Positions 1-8,897 of a DNA stretch of 64,000 nt are shown here, in pieces (within the stretch, counting starts at the first letter, position 1; each line of letters begins with the position of its first letter). Source of the stretch: Sedimentibacter acidaminivorans (GTDB taxonomy: Bacteria; Bacillota; Clostridia; Tissierellales; Sedimentibacteraceae); assembly GCF_017873955.1 (NCBI RefSeq), contig NZ_JAGGKS010000003.1, forward strand, positions 1-64,000, given 5' to 3'. The position numbers and the translations under genes are program-made. The notes under the pieces are model-generated. The model saw only the letters and a list, made by a program, of their open reading frames with translations. It had not been told where the DNA came from and searched no databases.

Positions 1-120
1 CAAAAAGAACCGTCCCCTGAGTTAACAAAAAGAACCGTCCCCTGAGTTAACAAAAAGAACCGTCCCCTGAGTTAACAAAAAGAACCGTCCCCTGAGTTAA
101 CAAAAAGAACCGTCCCCTGA
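1..120. repeat. Tandem array of a 25-bp unit, cut by the window edge
   Basis: Four identical 25-bp units run head to tail (1-25, 26-50, 51-75, 76-100), followed by a fifth that matches for its first 20 bases (101-120). Each unit contains the core AAAAAGAACCGTCCCCTGAG and ends in the palindrome GTTAAC. There are no spacers, so this is not a CRISPR array. The first unit starts at base 1, so the array probably continues to the left. It ends 11 bp past the stop codon of the methyltransferase gene. The reverse-complement core GGGGACGGTTCTTTTT resembles, from memory, short dispersed repeats in clostridial genomes; that link is inference. Confidence 0.9.
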
Positions 121-131
121 ACTGCGTATAT

Positions 132-1073
132 TTAGACTCCGTAAAGCAGATACTCAGTTGGAAGTAATTCATTACCGTAATATCGTAGATAGAATTTGTA
201 AGTTGGGTCTATTTCATCAATTATACGTGCTAGTTTCCATATATCCTCATGATTGTGATAGACGCTGAGAGCAAGCTTTGGGTGATTTTTTAGAATTTTT
301 TTTCTTAATCCAATCAGTGCCTGCTCTTCTGCACCTTCGATATCCATTTTAATAAAAGTAACTTTTTCACTTATATCATCATCAATTGCCACAGTTTGAA
401 TTTTAATTTTTCCGCTTTCTGAGAGCTTGCCAGTTGAGGAAAATGTATCGTCTGTTAAAAATAGAGAACTGCTTTTATTGCTTGCGCCCTTTGATTTTAC
501 GATTACATTTTTTAAGTTTAATAATTCAATGTTTTTTTCAATGTAATCAATGTTTGAAGGCATAATCTCATAGCAATAGATTCTTTTATAGCATTCCTTG
601 CCGAAAGTATTTATATAACTAACTAATGTATCTCCAATATAAGCCCCGATATCTAAAAAAACCTCATTTTTGTCACATTTAATTATATCCAGATCAAAAT
701 ATTGATGGAATAAATTATCTTGTATTTGTTTTATTTTGTTGAAATCTGATAAAAGCCAGTAATAGAGGATATTAACCAGTATTTTTTTAGAGCGGTAGTC
801 ACATAGATGGCTATAAAGCCATTCAAAGTCTTGTATATGCTCTACAAGTGCACGAGCTCGATTGTCTGAAAGTTCAAAGATTCCTTTTTCAGGGTAAAAA
901 GAACCCCATAGCTTATATTTGTTGTAGTAGTTTATTGTAGCAGTGTAATTAGGATAGTCCTTATTTCTAAAATATAGAAGGTTTGTTTTAATATCGTCAT
1001 TGATTTGTGAAACATTTCTTTCTTTTATAAAATCTATTAAGCGTTTAAATTCTATATCAACTTCATTCATCAT
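132..1073 (-). CDS. FkbM-family SAM-dependent methyltransferase
   Basis: A predicted 313-aa class I SAM-dependent methyltransferase of the FkbM type, a family that often methylates sugars, polyketides or other small molecules; the substrate cannot be read here. The SAM-binding motif FLDIGAYIGDT lies near residue 139, followed by the acidic strand end CYEIMPSN, and the family motif KMDIEGAE is present further on. The N-terminal 120 residues are not recognised. A GTG at 1085 would extend the frame, but the ribosome site GAGGTGA (1082-1088) lies 8 nt before the ATG at 1073, so that start was chosen; a second ATG follows directly. It stands alone, divergent from rimP and next to a tandem repeat array, which suggests an accessory gene. 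Confidence 0.8.
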   Translation of the reverse strand: MMNEVDIEFKRLIDFIKERNVSQINDDIKTNLLYFRNKDYPNYTATINYYNKYKLWGSFYPEKGIFELSDNRARALVEHIQDFEWLYSHLCDYRSKKILVNILYYWLLSDFNKIKQIQDNLFHQYFDLDIIKCDKNEVFLDIGAYIGDTLVSYINTFGKECYKRIYCYEIMPSNIDYIEKNIELLNLKNVIVKSKGASNKSSSLFLTDDTFSSTGKLSESGKIKIQTVAIDDDISEKVTFIKMDIEGAEEQALIGLRKKILKNHPKLALSVYHNHEDIWKLARIIDEIDPTYKFYLRYYGNELLPTEYLLYGV

Positions 1074-1166
1074 TGCTTTATTCACCTCAATAATTATTTT
1101 ATTATATTATACAAGCAATGTTTTTGTTCTTATTTAATGTAAATAAAAATAAATTAATTTTAGTGT

Positions 1167-1195
1167 TTGATTTTAATAAGAATATGTGATATAAT
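1167..1195 (+). promoter_or_regulatory. Promoter of the rimP-nusA-infB operon
   Basis: TTGATT at 1167-1172 and TATAAT at 1190-1195 are 17 bp apart, with an extended -10 TG at 1187-1188. This fits a sigma-A promoter about 120 bp upstream of rimP. No other good match was seen in the 1086-1317 gap. Confidence 0.7.
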
Positions 1196-1215
1196 ACCAC
1201 AAAGAAGTTTTTTGA

Positions 1216-1248
1216 CAGAAAGAGTGGGGTTTTTTCCCACTCTTTCTG
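1216..1248 (+). other. Perfect 13-bp hairpin in the rimP leader
   Basis: CAGAAAGAGTGGG and CCCACTCTTTCTG form a perfect 13-bp stem around a GTTTTTT loop, about 20 nt after the expected transcription start and 70 nt before rimP. No T-run follows on either strand, so it does not look like a standard intrinsic terminator. It may be a 5'-UTR control or stability element of the nusA operon; that is inference. Confidence 0.7.
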
Positions 1249-1317
1249 ATTGTAGACAATTGTAATAAAATATGGTTGTTCATCAACTTGCTTGATAATT
1301 AAAAAAAAGGAGATAAT

Positions 1318-1782
1318 ATGAGTAAAAATTCTATTGAATCATCTGTTTATAAAATTATGCAAGATATTATAGTATCTACAGCGTATGAAATAGTAGATGT
1401 AGAATATGTAAAAGAGGGGCCATTTAAATACTTAAAGGTATATATAGACAAACCAGAGGGTATAACAGTTGATGATTGTTCGGAAATAAGTCACATTTTA
1501 AGCAAAAAACTTGATGAGTTAGATTTTATAAGTGAACAGTACTTTTTAGAAGTTTCTTCACCTGGACTTGAGAGACCTTTCAAAACAGAGTCCGATTATA
1601 TGGAAAACATCAATGAAAAGGTTGAAGTAAAGTTGTATAAACCTTTAGATGGTAAAAAAGTTATCACAGGTATATTGTTAGAAAAACAAGAAAATAATAT
1701 AATGATTGATTCGGAAAATCAAATTATTACTATAGAATTAAAAGATATATCTAAAATAAATAGAACTATTGAGGACTTTTAG
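1318..1782 (+). CDS. rimP: Ribosome maturation factor RimP
   Basis: A 154-aa cytoplasmic protein that assists maturation of the 30S ribosomal subunit. The family features visible are the ISHILSKKLDE segment, the motif FLEVSSPGLERPF around residue 80, and a C-terminal Sm-like beta barrel. Length is usual for the family. The start is set by AAGGAG about 7 nt upstream. It opens the classic Firmicutes order rimP-nusA-ylxR-ylxQ-infB-rbfA, and nusA follows after 13 bp, so they are almost certainly co-transcribed from the promoter at 1167-1195. Confidence 0.96.
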   Translation: MSKNSIESSVYKIMQDIIVSTAYEIVDVEYVKEGPFKYLKVYIDKPEGITVDDCSEISHILSKKLDELDFISEQYFLEVSSPGLERPFKTESDYMENINEKVEVKLYKPLDGKKVITGILLEKQENNIMIDSENQIITIELKDISKINRTIEDF

Positions 1783-1795
1783 TGGAGGTTGAGAA

Positions 1796-2854
1796 ATGAA
1801 TAAGGATATATTAAGTGCATTAAGTGAACTTGAAAAAGAAAAGGGAATTCATCAGGACGTTGTATTAGAGGCAATTAGAGCTGCTTTAGAATCAGGATAT
1901 AAAAAAAACTTTAGCAAATCAAATAATTTTTCTATTGATATAGATGAAAAAAATGGAGAATATAAATTATTTGCGGATAAAATAGTAGTTGAAAATGTTG
2001 AGAACAAAAATCAAGAAATAACTTTGCCGGAAGCTAGAGATATTAATCCTAATTATGAACTGGGTGACATAGTAAAAATTGAAATTAAACCAAAAAAAGA
2101 TTTTGGCAGAATAGCAGCACAAACTGCTAGGCAGGTAATACTTCAAAAAATTCGTGAAGCTGAAAGAGAATCTATATATAGTGAATATTATGGAAGAGAA
2201 TCAGATATATTGACTGGAGTTATACAAAGAGTTAACAAAGGAAATGTATATGTTGATCTTGGAAAAATTGAGGGTGTTTTAACACAAACAGAACAAATAC
2301 CTAACGAGATTTATAATCAGGGTGATAGAATAAAAACAGTTATTGTAGAAGTTAAAAACACTGGAAAAGGTGCTAGTATAGTGCTTTCTAGGAGTCATCC
2401 AAATCTTGTAAAGAGATTATTTGAACTTGAAGTGCCTGAAATTCATGATGGCACAATTGAGATACATGCTATATCTAGAGAGGCTGGCTCAAGAACTAAA
2501 ATTGCTGTATCAACAAATGATTCAAATGTGGATCCAGTTGGATCGTGTGTAGGTAATAAAGGATCTAGGGTAAAAAATATTATAGATGAAATATGTCAAG
2601 AAAAAATTGATATAATAATATTTGATAAAGATCCTGCTAAATTTATAGCAAATAGTCTCGGACCTGCTAAAATTTTAAAGGTTACGGTAAGTGAAAAAGA
2701 AAAAAGTGCTGTTGCAGTTGTACCTGACAATCAACTATCTCTTGCAATAGGTAAAGAAGGTCAAAATGCGAGACTTGCAGCAAAATTGACAGGTTGGAAA
2801 ATTGACATTATAAGTGAGTTGCAGGAAGTACAGAGAAATTCAGAGGTGGAATAA
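1796..2854 (+). CDS. nusA: Transcription termination/antitermination factor NusA
   Basis: A 352-aa RNA polymerase-associated factor that controls pausing, intrinsic termination and antitermination. It has the usual Firmicutes layout: an N-terminal polymerase-binding domain (about 1-125), an S1 domain (about 133-200, with VYVDLGKIEGVL), then two KH domains, with GNKGSRVKNI near 250 and AIGKEGQNARLAAKLTGW near 320. It has no C-terminal acidic repeats, as expected outside proteobacteria. A GGAGG site lies just upstream. Its stop codon overlaps the ylxR start by one base (TAATG), which suggests translational coupling. Confidence 0.97.
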   Translation: MNKDILSALSELEKEKGIHQDVVLEAIRAALESGYKKNFSKSNNFSIDIDEKNGEYKLFADKIVVENVENKNQEITLPEARDINPNYELGDIVKIEIKPKKDFGRIAAQTARQVILQKIREAERESIYSEYYGRESDILTGVIQRVNKGNVYVDLGKIEGVLTQTEQIPNEIYNQGDRIKTVIVEVKNTGKGASIVLSRSHPNLVKRLFELEVPEIHDGTIEIHAISREAGSRTKIAVSTNDSNVDPVGSCVGNKGSRVKNIIDEICQEKIDIIIFDKDPAKFIANSLGPAKILKVTVSEKEKSAVAVVPDNQLSLAIGKEGQNARLAAKLTGWKIDIISELQEVQRNSEVE

Positions 2855-3123
2855 TGAAAACAAAAAAAATACCTATGAGAAAATGCATCGGTTGCATGGA
2901 AAGTTTCCCTAAGAAAGAATTGTGCAGGATTGTAAAAAATAAGGAAAATGAAGTAAAATTAGATTTAACAGGAAAAGTAAACGGTAGAGGAATTTATATC
3001 TGCAAAAATGCAGATTGCTTTGAGAAAGCAATAAAAACTAAGCGTTTAGCAAAATCCTTGGAAATGGAAATTCCTGAAAATATATATGAAGAGATTAAAC
3101 AGGAGATATCAAAATATGAATAA
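2854..3123 (+). CDS. ylxR: YlxR-family RNA-binding protein (RnpM-like)
   Basis: An 89-aa basic protein of the YlxR/DUF448 family. The hallmark segments are RKCIGCMESFPKKEL near the N-terminus, GRGIYICKNADCF in the middle, and a basic helix KTKRLAKSLEM. Two cysteine pairs are visible. The family is always found between nusA and infB in Firmicutes; in Bacillus it has been linked to RNase P modulation, which is family knowledge and not visible here. It overlaps nusA by 1 nt and ylxQ by 8 nt, so it lies inside a tightly packed operon. Confidence 0.93.
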   Translation: MKTKKIPMRKCIGCMESFPKKELCRIVKNKENEVKLDLTGKVNGRGIYICKNADCFEKAIKTKRLAKSLEMEIPENIYEEIKQEISKYE

Positions 3124-3409
3124 AATATATTCAATGATTGGAATTGCTAGAAAAGGTGGCAAAATTTCAATAGGTTTTGATGTAACTTGTTTAGAAGTTC
3201 AAAAAAATAAAAGTAAATTAGTTATGATTGCAGTTGATGCATCAGAGAAAACTAAAAAAAATATTCAATTTGTTTGCGATAAGTATAATTGTGAATATAT
3301 TGAATATGGAGAAAAGGAACTCCTTGGACAATGTCTGGGGAAAAAAATGGTGAGCGTATTGTCAATAAATGATGAAAACATAGTATCGTACGTATTATCA
3401 AACATATAA
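3116..3409 (+). CDS. ylxQ: YlxQ-type L7Ae-family RNA-binding protein
   Basis: A 97-aa member of the L7Ae/L30e/S12e/Gadd45 RNA-binding fold, probably binding kink-turn RNA on or near the ribosome. Supporting segments are IGIARKGGKISIGFD at the N-terminus and LVMIAVDASEKTKKNI in the middle. A longer frame opens at 3086, but AGGAG (about 9 nt before) points to the ATG at 3116, which gives a normal family length and overlaps ylxR by 8 nt. It sits immediately before infB, as in Bacillus. Confidence 0.92.
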   Translation: MNKIYSMIGIARKGGKISIGFDVTCLEVQKNKSKLVMIAVDASEKTKKNIQFVCDKYNCEYIEYGEKELLGQCLGKKMVSVLSINDENIVSYVLSNI

Positions 3410-3424
3410 TCCGGAGGTGGCTAC

Positions 3425-5704
3425 ATGAGAATATATGAACTAGCAAAAGAATTAAAAATGAATAGTAAAGATTTAGTAGTTGTGGCAGAAAAAGAGTTAG
3501 GGGTTAAAATTAAAAACCATATGAGCTCTATTTCTGATTTGGAGACTTTAAGAGTTAAAAAAGCTTTAAATGCAATTAACAATGGAAAAAGAACAAAGGT
3601 GGATAAATTAAGTAAAAATACTATTATAGATGAGGACCAATTGGTAGACGAAAAAATAGATATAAACGATGCTAAAATTAAAAAAATTGACAAAAAATTA
3701 ATTACTCCTATGAGTAAACCTGCCCAATCAAAAACAGTTACATCAAAACCTGGCCAAAACAAGCAATCAGGCGGAAATAGTAACAATAACAATAACAATA
3801 ATAATAACAATAAAAGCAAAAATAACAACAATACTAATAATAAAAACAATAATTATAAAGGTAAGAATAAAAATAAAAATTATAATAATAACAATTCTAA
3901 CAAACCTGTTGAAGAAACAGAAAAAAAAGTTCAGCAAATTAAGGTTAAAAATATAGAAATTGAAGAACCTATAGTTGTAAGAGACTTAGCTGATAAAATA
4001 GGCGTTCCAGCAAACACATTAATATCAAAGCTTATATTGTTAGGTGTTATGGTAAACATGAATCAAGAAATTGATTTTGATACAGCATTACTAATATGTG
4101 AAGAACTTCATGTAAACTTAACTAAAAAAGAAGTTGTTGACGAATTACAAGTTATTGAAGCTTCAATTGAGCAGGATGATATTGATGACGAAAAAGATTT
4201 AGTTCCTAGATCACCTATAGTAACTGTTATGGGACACGTTGACCACGGTAAAACTTCACTCCTTGATGCAATGAGGAATACTGCTGTAACAAGTCAAGAG
4301 GCAGGCGGAATCACTCAACATATAGGAGCATCACAAATAGAAATAAATGGTAAGAAAATCACTTTTTTAGATACACCAGGGCATGAGGCTTTCACTTCAA
4401 TGAGAGCAAGAGGAGCTAAAGTTACAGATATGGCAATTCTTGTAGTTGCTGCTGATGATGGTGTTATGCCACAGACAGTAGAAGCTATAAACCATGCAAA
4501 AGCGGCAGGAGTTCCAATTATAGTTGCTGTTAATAAAATTGACAAAGAAGCTGCAAATATTGATAGAGTTAAACAAGAACTTTCAGAACATGGAGTAATT
4601 TCTGAGGATTGGGGTGGAGACACAATATTTGTTCCTGTTTCAGCAAAAAATCGTATAGGAATTGAAGATTTATTGGAAATGATTTTACTTGTTGCAGAAG
4701 TTCAAGAATTAAAAGCTAATCCAAATAGAAGTGCAAAAGGTACAATAATCGAAGCTAAGCTTGATAAAAGAAGAGGTTCAGTAGCGACTGTTTTGATACA
4801 GAAAGGAACATTGAAAAAAGGTGATTTTGTTCTTGTTGGAAGTGCTTATGGTAAAGTTAGAGCAATGTTTAACAGTAAAGGAAAAAGAATTATTCAGGCA
4901 GGACCATCAGTTCCAGTAGAAATACTTGGACTTTCACAAACACCTTTGGCAGGGGACTCTTTAATAGTAATGAAATCTGAAAAGGATGCTAAAAATATAG
5001 CTGAAAAGCGTAAAGATAGAAGGCATATCGAAAATATGAATACTACTTCTAAGGTATCATTAGAAGATTTATATGATAGAATTCAAAAAGGTGAAGTTAA
5101 AGACCTTAATATAATAATTAAGGCAGATGTTAGTGGTTCAATAGAGGCTGTAAAACAGTCACTTCAAAAACAAAGTTTAGATGAAGTTAAGGTTAATCCA
5201 ATACATGGTGGTGTTGGTGGAATCAATGAAAATGATGTTATGTTAGCATCTGCTTCAAATGCTATAATAATTGGATTTAATGTAAGACCATCTGTATCAG
5301 CTATGGAAGTTGCAAAAAGAGAAAATGTAGATATTCGTACCTACAATATAATCTATAATGCTATAGAGGATATTAAGTCTGCTGTTAAAGGTATGCTTGC
5401 ACCTATATATAAAGAAGTTATAATGGGGAGAGCAGAAGTTAGAGCTACGTTTAAGGTGCCAAATGTAGGTATAGTAGCAGGAGTATATGTAACAAGCGGT
5501 AAGGTTACTAGAAAATCTAAAATAAGATTATTGAGAAACGATATAGTTATACATGATGGAGTGATCACATCACTTAAGAGATTTAAAGATGACGCTTCAG
5601 AGCTTAACACTAGCTTTGAGGGTGGAATAGGCTTAGAGAAGTATAATGATATCAAAGAAGGCGACGTAATGGAAGCCTATGTTATGGAAGAAATAAAAAG
5701 ATAA
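3425..5704 (+). CDS. infB: Translation initiation factor IF-2
   Basis: A 759-aa GTPase that places initiator fMet-tRNA on the 30S subunit and promotes subunit joining. Order of parts: an N-terminal IF2_N module (about 1-53), a low-complexity linker (about 118-160) consisting almost only of Asn and Lys, a second IF2_N module (about 178-228), then the G domain with [12 protein letters not shown] (about 269), [17 protein letters not shown] and NKID, and domains II-IV to the C-terminus. The start follows a good GGAGGTGG site. The poly-Asn tract, encoded by AAC/AAT repeats, is unusual; most IF2 linkers are rich in Lys, Glu, Ala or Pro. Confidence 0.98.
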   Translation: MRIYELAKELKMNSKDLVVVAEKELGVKIKNHMSSISDLETLRVKKALNAINNGKRTKVDKLSKNTIIDEDQLVDEKIDINDAKIKKIDKKLITPMSKPAQSKTVTSKPGQNKQSGGNSNNNNNNNNNNKSKNNNNTNNKNNNYKGKNKNKNYNNNNSNKPVEETEKKVQQIKVKNIEIEEPIVVRDLADKIGVPANTLISKLILLGVMVNMNQEIDFDTALLICEELHVNLTKKEVVDELQVIEASIEQDDIDDEKDLVPRSPIVTVMGHVDHGKTSLLDAMRNTAVTSQEAGGITQHIGASQIEINGKKITFLDTPGHEAFTSMRARGAKVTDMAILVVAADDGVMPQTVEAINHAKAAGVPIIVAVNKIDKEAANIDRVKQELSEHGVISEDWGGDTIFVPVSAKNRIGIEDLLEMILLVAEVQELKANPNRSAKGTIIEAKLDKRRGSVATVLIQKGTLKKGDFVLVGSAYGKVRAMFNSKGKRIIQAGPSVPVEILGLSQTPLAGDSLIVMKSEKDAKNIAEKRKDRRHIENMNTTSKVSLEDLYDRIQKGEVKDLNIIIKADVSGSIEAVKQSLQKQSLDEVKVNPIHGGVGGINENDVMLASASNAIIIGFNVRPSVSAMEVAKRENVDIRTYNIIYNAIEDIKSAVKGMLAPIYKEVIMGRAEVRATFKVPNVGIVAGVYVTSGKVTRKSKIRLLRNDIVIHDGVITSLKRFKDDASELNTSFEGGIGLEKYNDIKEGDVMEAYVMEEIKR

Positions 5705-5732
5705 ATAATATATGGCAGAAAGAAGGTATGAC

Positions 5733-6110
5733 ATGTCAAAAAATAGAAATAATAGACTATCAGGGGAAATGAAGCGAGTAATAGCTGATATAATAAGAAA
5801 AGAAGTAAAGGATCCCCGCATATCTGATTTAATGAGTGTAACAGATGTAAATGTTACAGAAGATTTAAAATTTGCAAAAGTATATATTTCTGTATACGGT
5901 GATAGTGAGCCTACTTTAGAAGCATTGCAGAGTGCAAAAGGATTCATAAGAAGAGAAGTAGGAAGAAATATAAAAATGAGAATAACTCCTGAATTAATAT
6001 TTGTTAAGGATGATTCCATTGAAAAAGGTATATATATGAGCAGTTTAATTGATAAAGTAATAAATAAAGAAGCGGGTAAAAGGGATGACAATGAAACTGA
6101 ATCAGAATGA
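5733..6110 (+). CDS. rbfA: Ribosome-binding factor A
   Basis: A 125-aa KH-like protein needed for late 16S rRNA processing and 30S maturation. It shows the family segments EVKDPRISDLMSVTDVNVTEDLKFAKVYISV and the helix ALQSAKGFIRREVGR with LRI-type strand KMRITPELIFVKDDS. An upstream ATG at 5712 has no ribosome site; AGAAGG precedes the ATG at 5733, which also matches the usual N-terminus, so that start was chosen. Its end overlaps nrnA. Confidence 0.95.
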   Translation: MSKNRNNRLSGEMKRVIADIIRKEVKDPRISDLMSVTDVNVTEDLKFAKVYISVYGDSEPTLEALQSAKGFIRREVGRNIKMRITPELIFVKDDSIEKGIYMSSLIDKVINKEAGKRDDNETESE

Positions 6111-7068
6111 TGTCAAAGAAATTTTTGAAATCATAGATAAATCAAATGATATCTGCATAGCGGGGCACAAAGGTCCTGACGGTGACTGTATAGGGTCTGT
6201 AATGGCCCTATATGAGCTTCTTAAGCCTACGAAAAAAAAAATTACTGTTTGTTTTGATGGTTCAATTCCATACAATTATAAATCGTTTGTAGATGAAGAC
6301 ATTTTAGCAAAAGAATATGATGGTTCGAAATATGACGTTGTAATAGTTCTTGATTGTAGCGATGTGGAAAGACTTGGAAAATATAAAGATATTTTAATTA
6401 ATACTAAAAAGACTATATGTATAGACCATCATAAAACAAATATGAAATTTGCAGATATAAATATTATAAATGCTGATATTAGTTCAACGGGTGAATTGCT
6501 TTATAATATAATATTGTCAGCCGGTAAAGATAAAGATATAACAAAGAAAATAGCTGAATTTATTTACATAGCTATTTTAACAGATACTGGTAAATTTAGT
6601 TATTCTAGCACAAGTTCAAACACACATAAAGTGGCTTCGAATTTAATGGAAAAGGGTATAAATGTATCTGAAATAGATAATATAATTTTTAATTCTAAAC
6701 CTTCTAATGTTGTGAAAGCATATATAGATTGTATATCGGGAATTAATTTATTTTTTGAGAGTAAGCTTGGCATTGCTTCTATAACTCAAAAAACAATAAT
6801 TGAAAATAGTGTTGAAATGGGAGATGTAGCCGGTGTCGTTGAATTTATAAGAGAAATAAAAGAAGTTGAAGTATCTTGTGTGTTAAAAGAACACAAAAAT
6901 TCTACGAAAGTTAGCCTTCGCTCAAAAAATAATATAGATGTTTCTGAAGTGTCTCTTAAGTATTCAGGTGGTGGTCATGCTAAGGCAGCAGGCTTTGAAA
7001 TAAGTAAGGATGTTGAAACTACTAAGGAAATAATAATAAATGAATTTAGAAAATATTTTGGTGAGTAA
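6091..7068 (+). CDS. nrnA: DHH/DHHA1 phosphoesterase, NrnA-type oligoribonuclease/pAp phosphatase
   Basis: A DHH-superfamily phosphoesterase of about 325 aa that degrades very short RNAs and probably 3'-phosphoadenosine 5'-phosphate or cyclic-dinucleotide products. Metal-binding motifs seen in order are GHKGPDGDCIGS (near 20), VLDCSD (near 88), DHHKTN (near 114), and the C-terminal DHHA1 motif GGGHAKAAGFE. The frame has ATGs at 6085 and 6091; AAAGGG is too close to the first, so the second is preferred. It overlaps rbfA by about 20 nt and truB by 1 nt (TAATG). Confidence 0.93.
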   Translation: MKLNQNDVKEIFEIIDKSNDICIAGHKGPDGDCIGSVMALYELLKPTKKKITVCFDGSIPYNYKSFVDEDILAKEYDGSKYDVVIVLDCSDVERLGKYKDILINTKKTICIDHHKTNMKFADINIINADISSTGELLYNIILSAGKDKDITKKIAEFIYIAILTDTGKFSYSSTSSNTHKVASNLMEKGINVSEIDNIIFNSKPSNVVKAYIDCISGINLFFESKLGIASITQKTIIENSVEMGDVAGVVEFIREIKEVEVSCVLKEHKNSTKVSLRSKNNIDVSEVSLKYSGGGHAKAAGFEISKDVETTKEIIINEFRKYFGE

Positions 7069-7976
7069 TGAATAATTTAAACAATGCTAGAAATGTAAAT
7101 AATATAAATGGTATATTAAATATATTGAAACCAACAGGAATGACATCACATGATGTAGTGAGTCAGGTTAGAAAAATTTTAAATACAAAACATGTTGGAC
7201 ATGCAGGAACTCTAGATCCAAATGTGTCTGGAGTACTGGTTATTTGTGTTGGCAAAGGAACTAAATTTAGTGAAATACTGATGAATGGTGACAAAGAATA
7301 CATATGTGAATTAATCTTGGGTAAAAAGACAGATACCCAAGATAGCTATGGTAAAATAGTTGAAGAACATAGTATACCTAGTTTCAATGAACAGTATATT
7401 TGTGATGTACTTAAATCATTTGAAGGAGAACAACTTCAAATTCCTCCTGCATACTCGGCAGTAAAGCTTAACGGAAAAAAATTGTATGAATATGCTAGAG
7501 AAAATATAGAGGTAAAAAAACCGGGCAAACCTGTAAATATAAAAGAGATTAAGCTTATAAAATTTAACCAGGATAGAGTACTTATGAAAGTAAAATGTAC
7601 TAAAGGCACATATATGAGAACTCTTTGTAATGACATAGGTGAACATCTTGGAACCTTAGGGTATATGGGTGTTTTGGTTAGGACGGATGCAAAGGGTTTG
7701 AAAATAGAGGATTCAGTGTCTCTTGATGAACTTAAATTTCTATATAATAATAATAGGCTTAGTGAATGTCTTATACCGATTGATGAAATTTTTAAAATGG
7801 ATAAAATATTTGTGGAAGATGAATATTATGATAAGCTTATTAATGGAAATGAAATAAAGTTTGATACAACTATATTAGATAGTAATGAATTTTTCATATA
7901 TTGTAAGGATATGCTTATTGGTTTAGGGCATAAAACTAAAAATAATGAAGTTAAAATAAACAAAATGTTAATGTAA
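7068..7976 (+). CDS. truB: tRNA pseudouridine-55 synthase TruB
   Basis: A 302-aa enzyme converting U55 of the tRNA T-loop to pseudouridine. The catalytic motif GHAGTLDPNVSGVL contains the nucleophilic Asp at about residue 49. KPTGMTSHDVV lies before it, and KLNGKKLYEYAR and KCTKGTYMRTLCNDIG follow. The C-terminal region looks like a short PUA-type tail. The N-terminus carries an extra Asn-rich stretch of about 15 residues. It overlaps nrnA by one base and is followed closely by ribF, the usual Firmicutes order. Confidence 0.96.
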   Translation: MNNLNNARNVNNINGILNILKPTGMTSHDVVSQVRKILNTKHVGHAGTLDPNVSGVLVICVGKGTKFSEILMNGDKEYICELILGKKTDTQDSYGKIVEEHSIPSFNEQYICDVLKSFEGEQLQIPPAYSAVKLNGKKLYEYARENIEVKKPGKPVNIKEIKLIKFNQDRVLMKVKCTKGTYMRTLCNDIGEHLGTLGYMGVLVRTDAKGLKIEDSVSLDELKFLYNNNRLSECLIPIDEIFKMDKIFVEDEYYDKLINGNEIKFDTTILDSNEFFIYCKDMLIGLGHKTKNNEVKINKMLM

Positions 7977-7990
7977 ATTAGGTGGATAAG

Positions 7991-8740
7991 ATGGTTGAGA
8001 AGTTTGATGCAGCATGTGTAGCCATAGGTAATTTTGATGGCATACATATAGGACATGACAAATTAATAACAAGAATGATAGAGCTAAGCAGGGAAAAAAA
8101 ACAAAATAGTATTATTATTACTTTTAAATATATTAAAAAAGATTTGAAAAAATCAACAAAAAACTTAAAATATATAAATAGTTTTAATACTAAAATATTG
8201 TTGTTAAAGTCATATGATGTAACTGACATAGTTGAAATTGAACTAGATGAGCACATATCTAAATATTCACCAGAACAATTTATTAAAACTATTCTAATTG
8301 ACAGATTTAATGCCAAAAATATTGTTGTGGGCTACAATTTTACTTTTGGATACAAAGCTATGGGAAATATAAATACTCTTAAGCAATTTGAGTGTGTTTA
8401 TGACTATAAAGTTGAAGAAATTCCCCCTGTAAAGTTTAATGGTATTGCAGTTAGTAGTACGCTTGTTCGAAATTTGATTCAAGAGGGTAAAATACATGAT
8501 GCTAATAAACTTTTAATTAATAATTACACAATTTTTTCAAAAGATATTGACATAAATTATAATAAAAATATCGGTTTTGTAGATAATAATAGCAGCATAA
8601 TAATACCATCTGATGGTAGGTATAAAGTAAATATAGGGCAAGATATTGTATTTTTAACTATATGCACAAATAAGGAAGGTAGTGTTTTTACTTTCAATAA
8701 AGAAATTGAAAAAAATAAAGATATTATATTTTTATGTTAG
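7991..8740 (+). CDS. ribF: RibF-type FMN adenylyltransferase with a degenerate riboflavin-kinase half
   Basis: The N-terminal part (about 1-150 of 249 aa) is a clear FAD-synthetase nucleotidyltransferase domain: GNFDGIHIGHDKLI near residue 12, VVGYNFTFGYKAMG, and ISSTLVRNLI-like segment VSSTLVRNLIQEGKIHDA. The C-terminal half should be riboflavin kinase, but it is short and lacks the family's GFPTAN metal/ATP motif; only IGFVDNNSS and GRYKVNIG loosely resemble it. The normal length is near 300 aa. It may therefore make FAD from FMN without making FMN. GTG at 7982 is possible, but TAGGTGG favours the ATG at 7991. The truB-ribF order is classic. Confidence 0.85.
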   Translation: MVEKFDAACVAIGNFDGIHIGHDKLITRMIELSREKKQNSIIITFKYIKKDLKKSTKNLKYINSFNTKILLLKSYDVTDIVEIELDEHISKYSPEQFIKTILIDRFNAKNIVVGYNFTFGYKAMGNINTLKQFECVYDYKVEEIPPVKFNGIAVSSTLVRNLIQEGKIHDANKLLINNYTIFSKDIDINYNKNIGFVDNNSSIIIPSDGRYKVNIGQDIVFLTICTNKEGSVFTFNKEIEKNKDIIFLC

Positions 8741-8778
8741 AAAAATGTATTTTTTATTGAAATATTCCTAAAATTGTA

Positions 8779-8807
8779 TTTACAAAAATATAAAAATGTG
8801 TTAGAAT
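8779..8807 (+). promoter_or_regulatory. Promoter of rpsO-pnp
   Basis: TTTACA (8779-8784) and TAGAAT (8802-8807) are spaced by 17 bp, about 90 bp before rpsO. The leader from about 8815 to 8897 is long enough to hold an S15-responsive structure, as known for rpsO in other bacteria, but none was convincingly folded by eye. Confidence 0.65.
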
Positions 8808-8897
8808 TTATTGTATTTCCTTAATCTATGTTTTATGATTCCTCAACGTAATACTTGGGTTAAGGTGAAAAAAATAATAATATGGAGGTACATAACA

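Noticed and set aside
1-120. CRISPR array
   Set aside because: The 25-bp units are contiguous and identical with no spacers, so this is a plain tandem repeat.
3421-3849. 142-aa minus-strand frame rich in Leu
   Set aside because: It is the antisense of the Asn-codon tract in infB (AAT/AAC read as ATT/GTT/TTA/TTG) and has no ribosome site or homology.
4315-4623. Open frames antisense to infB, rbfA, pnp, recA, mutS and other core genes
   Set aside because: They lie inside strongly conserved genes, lack ribosome sites and show composition typical of shadow frames.
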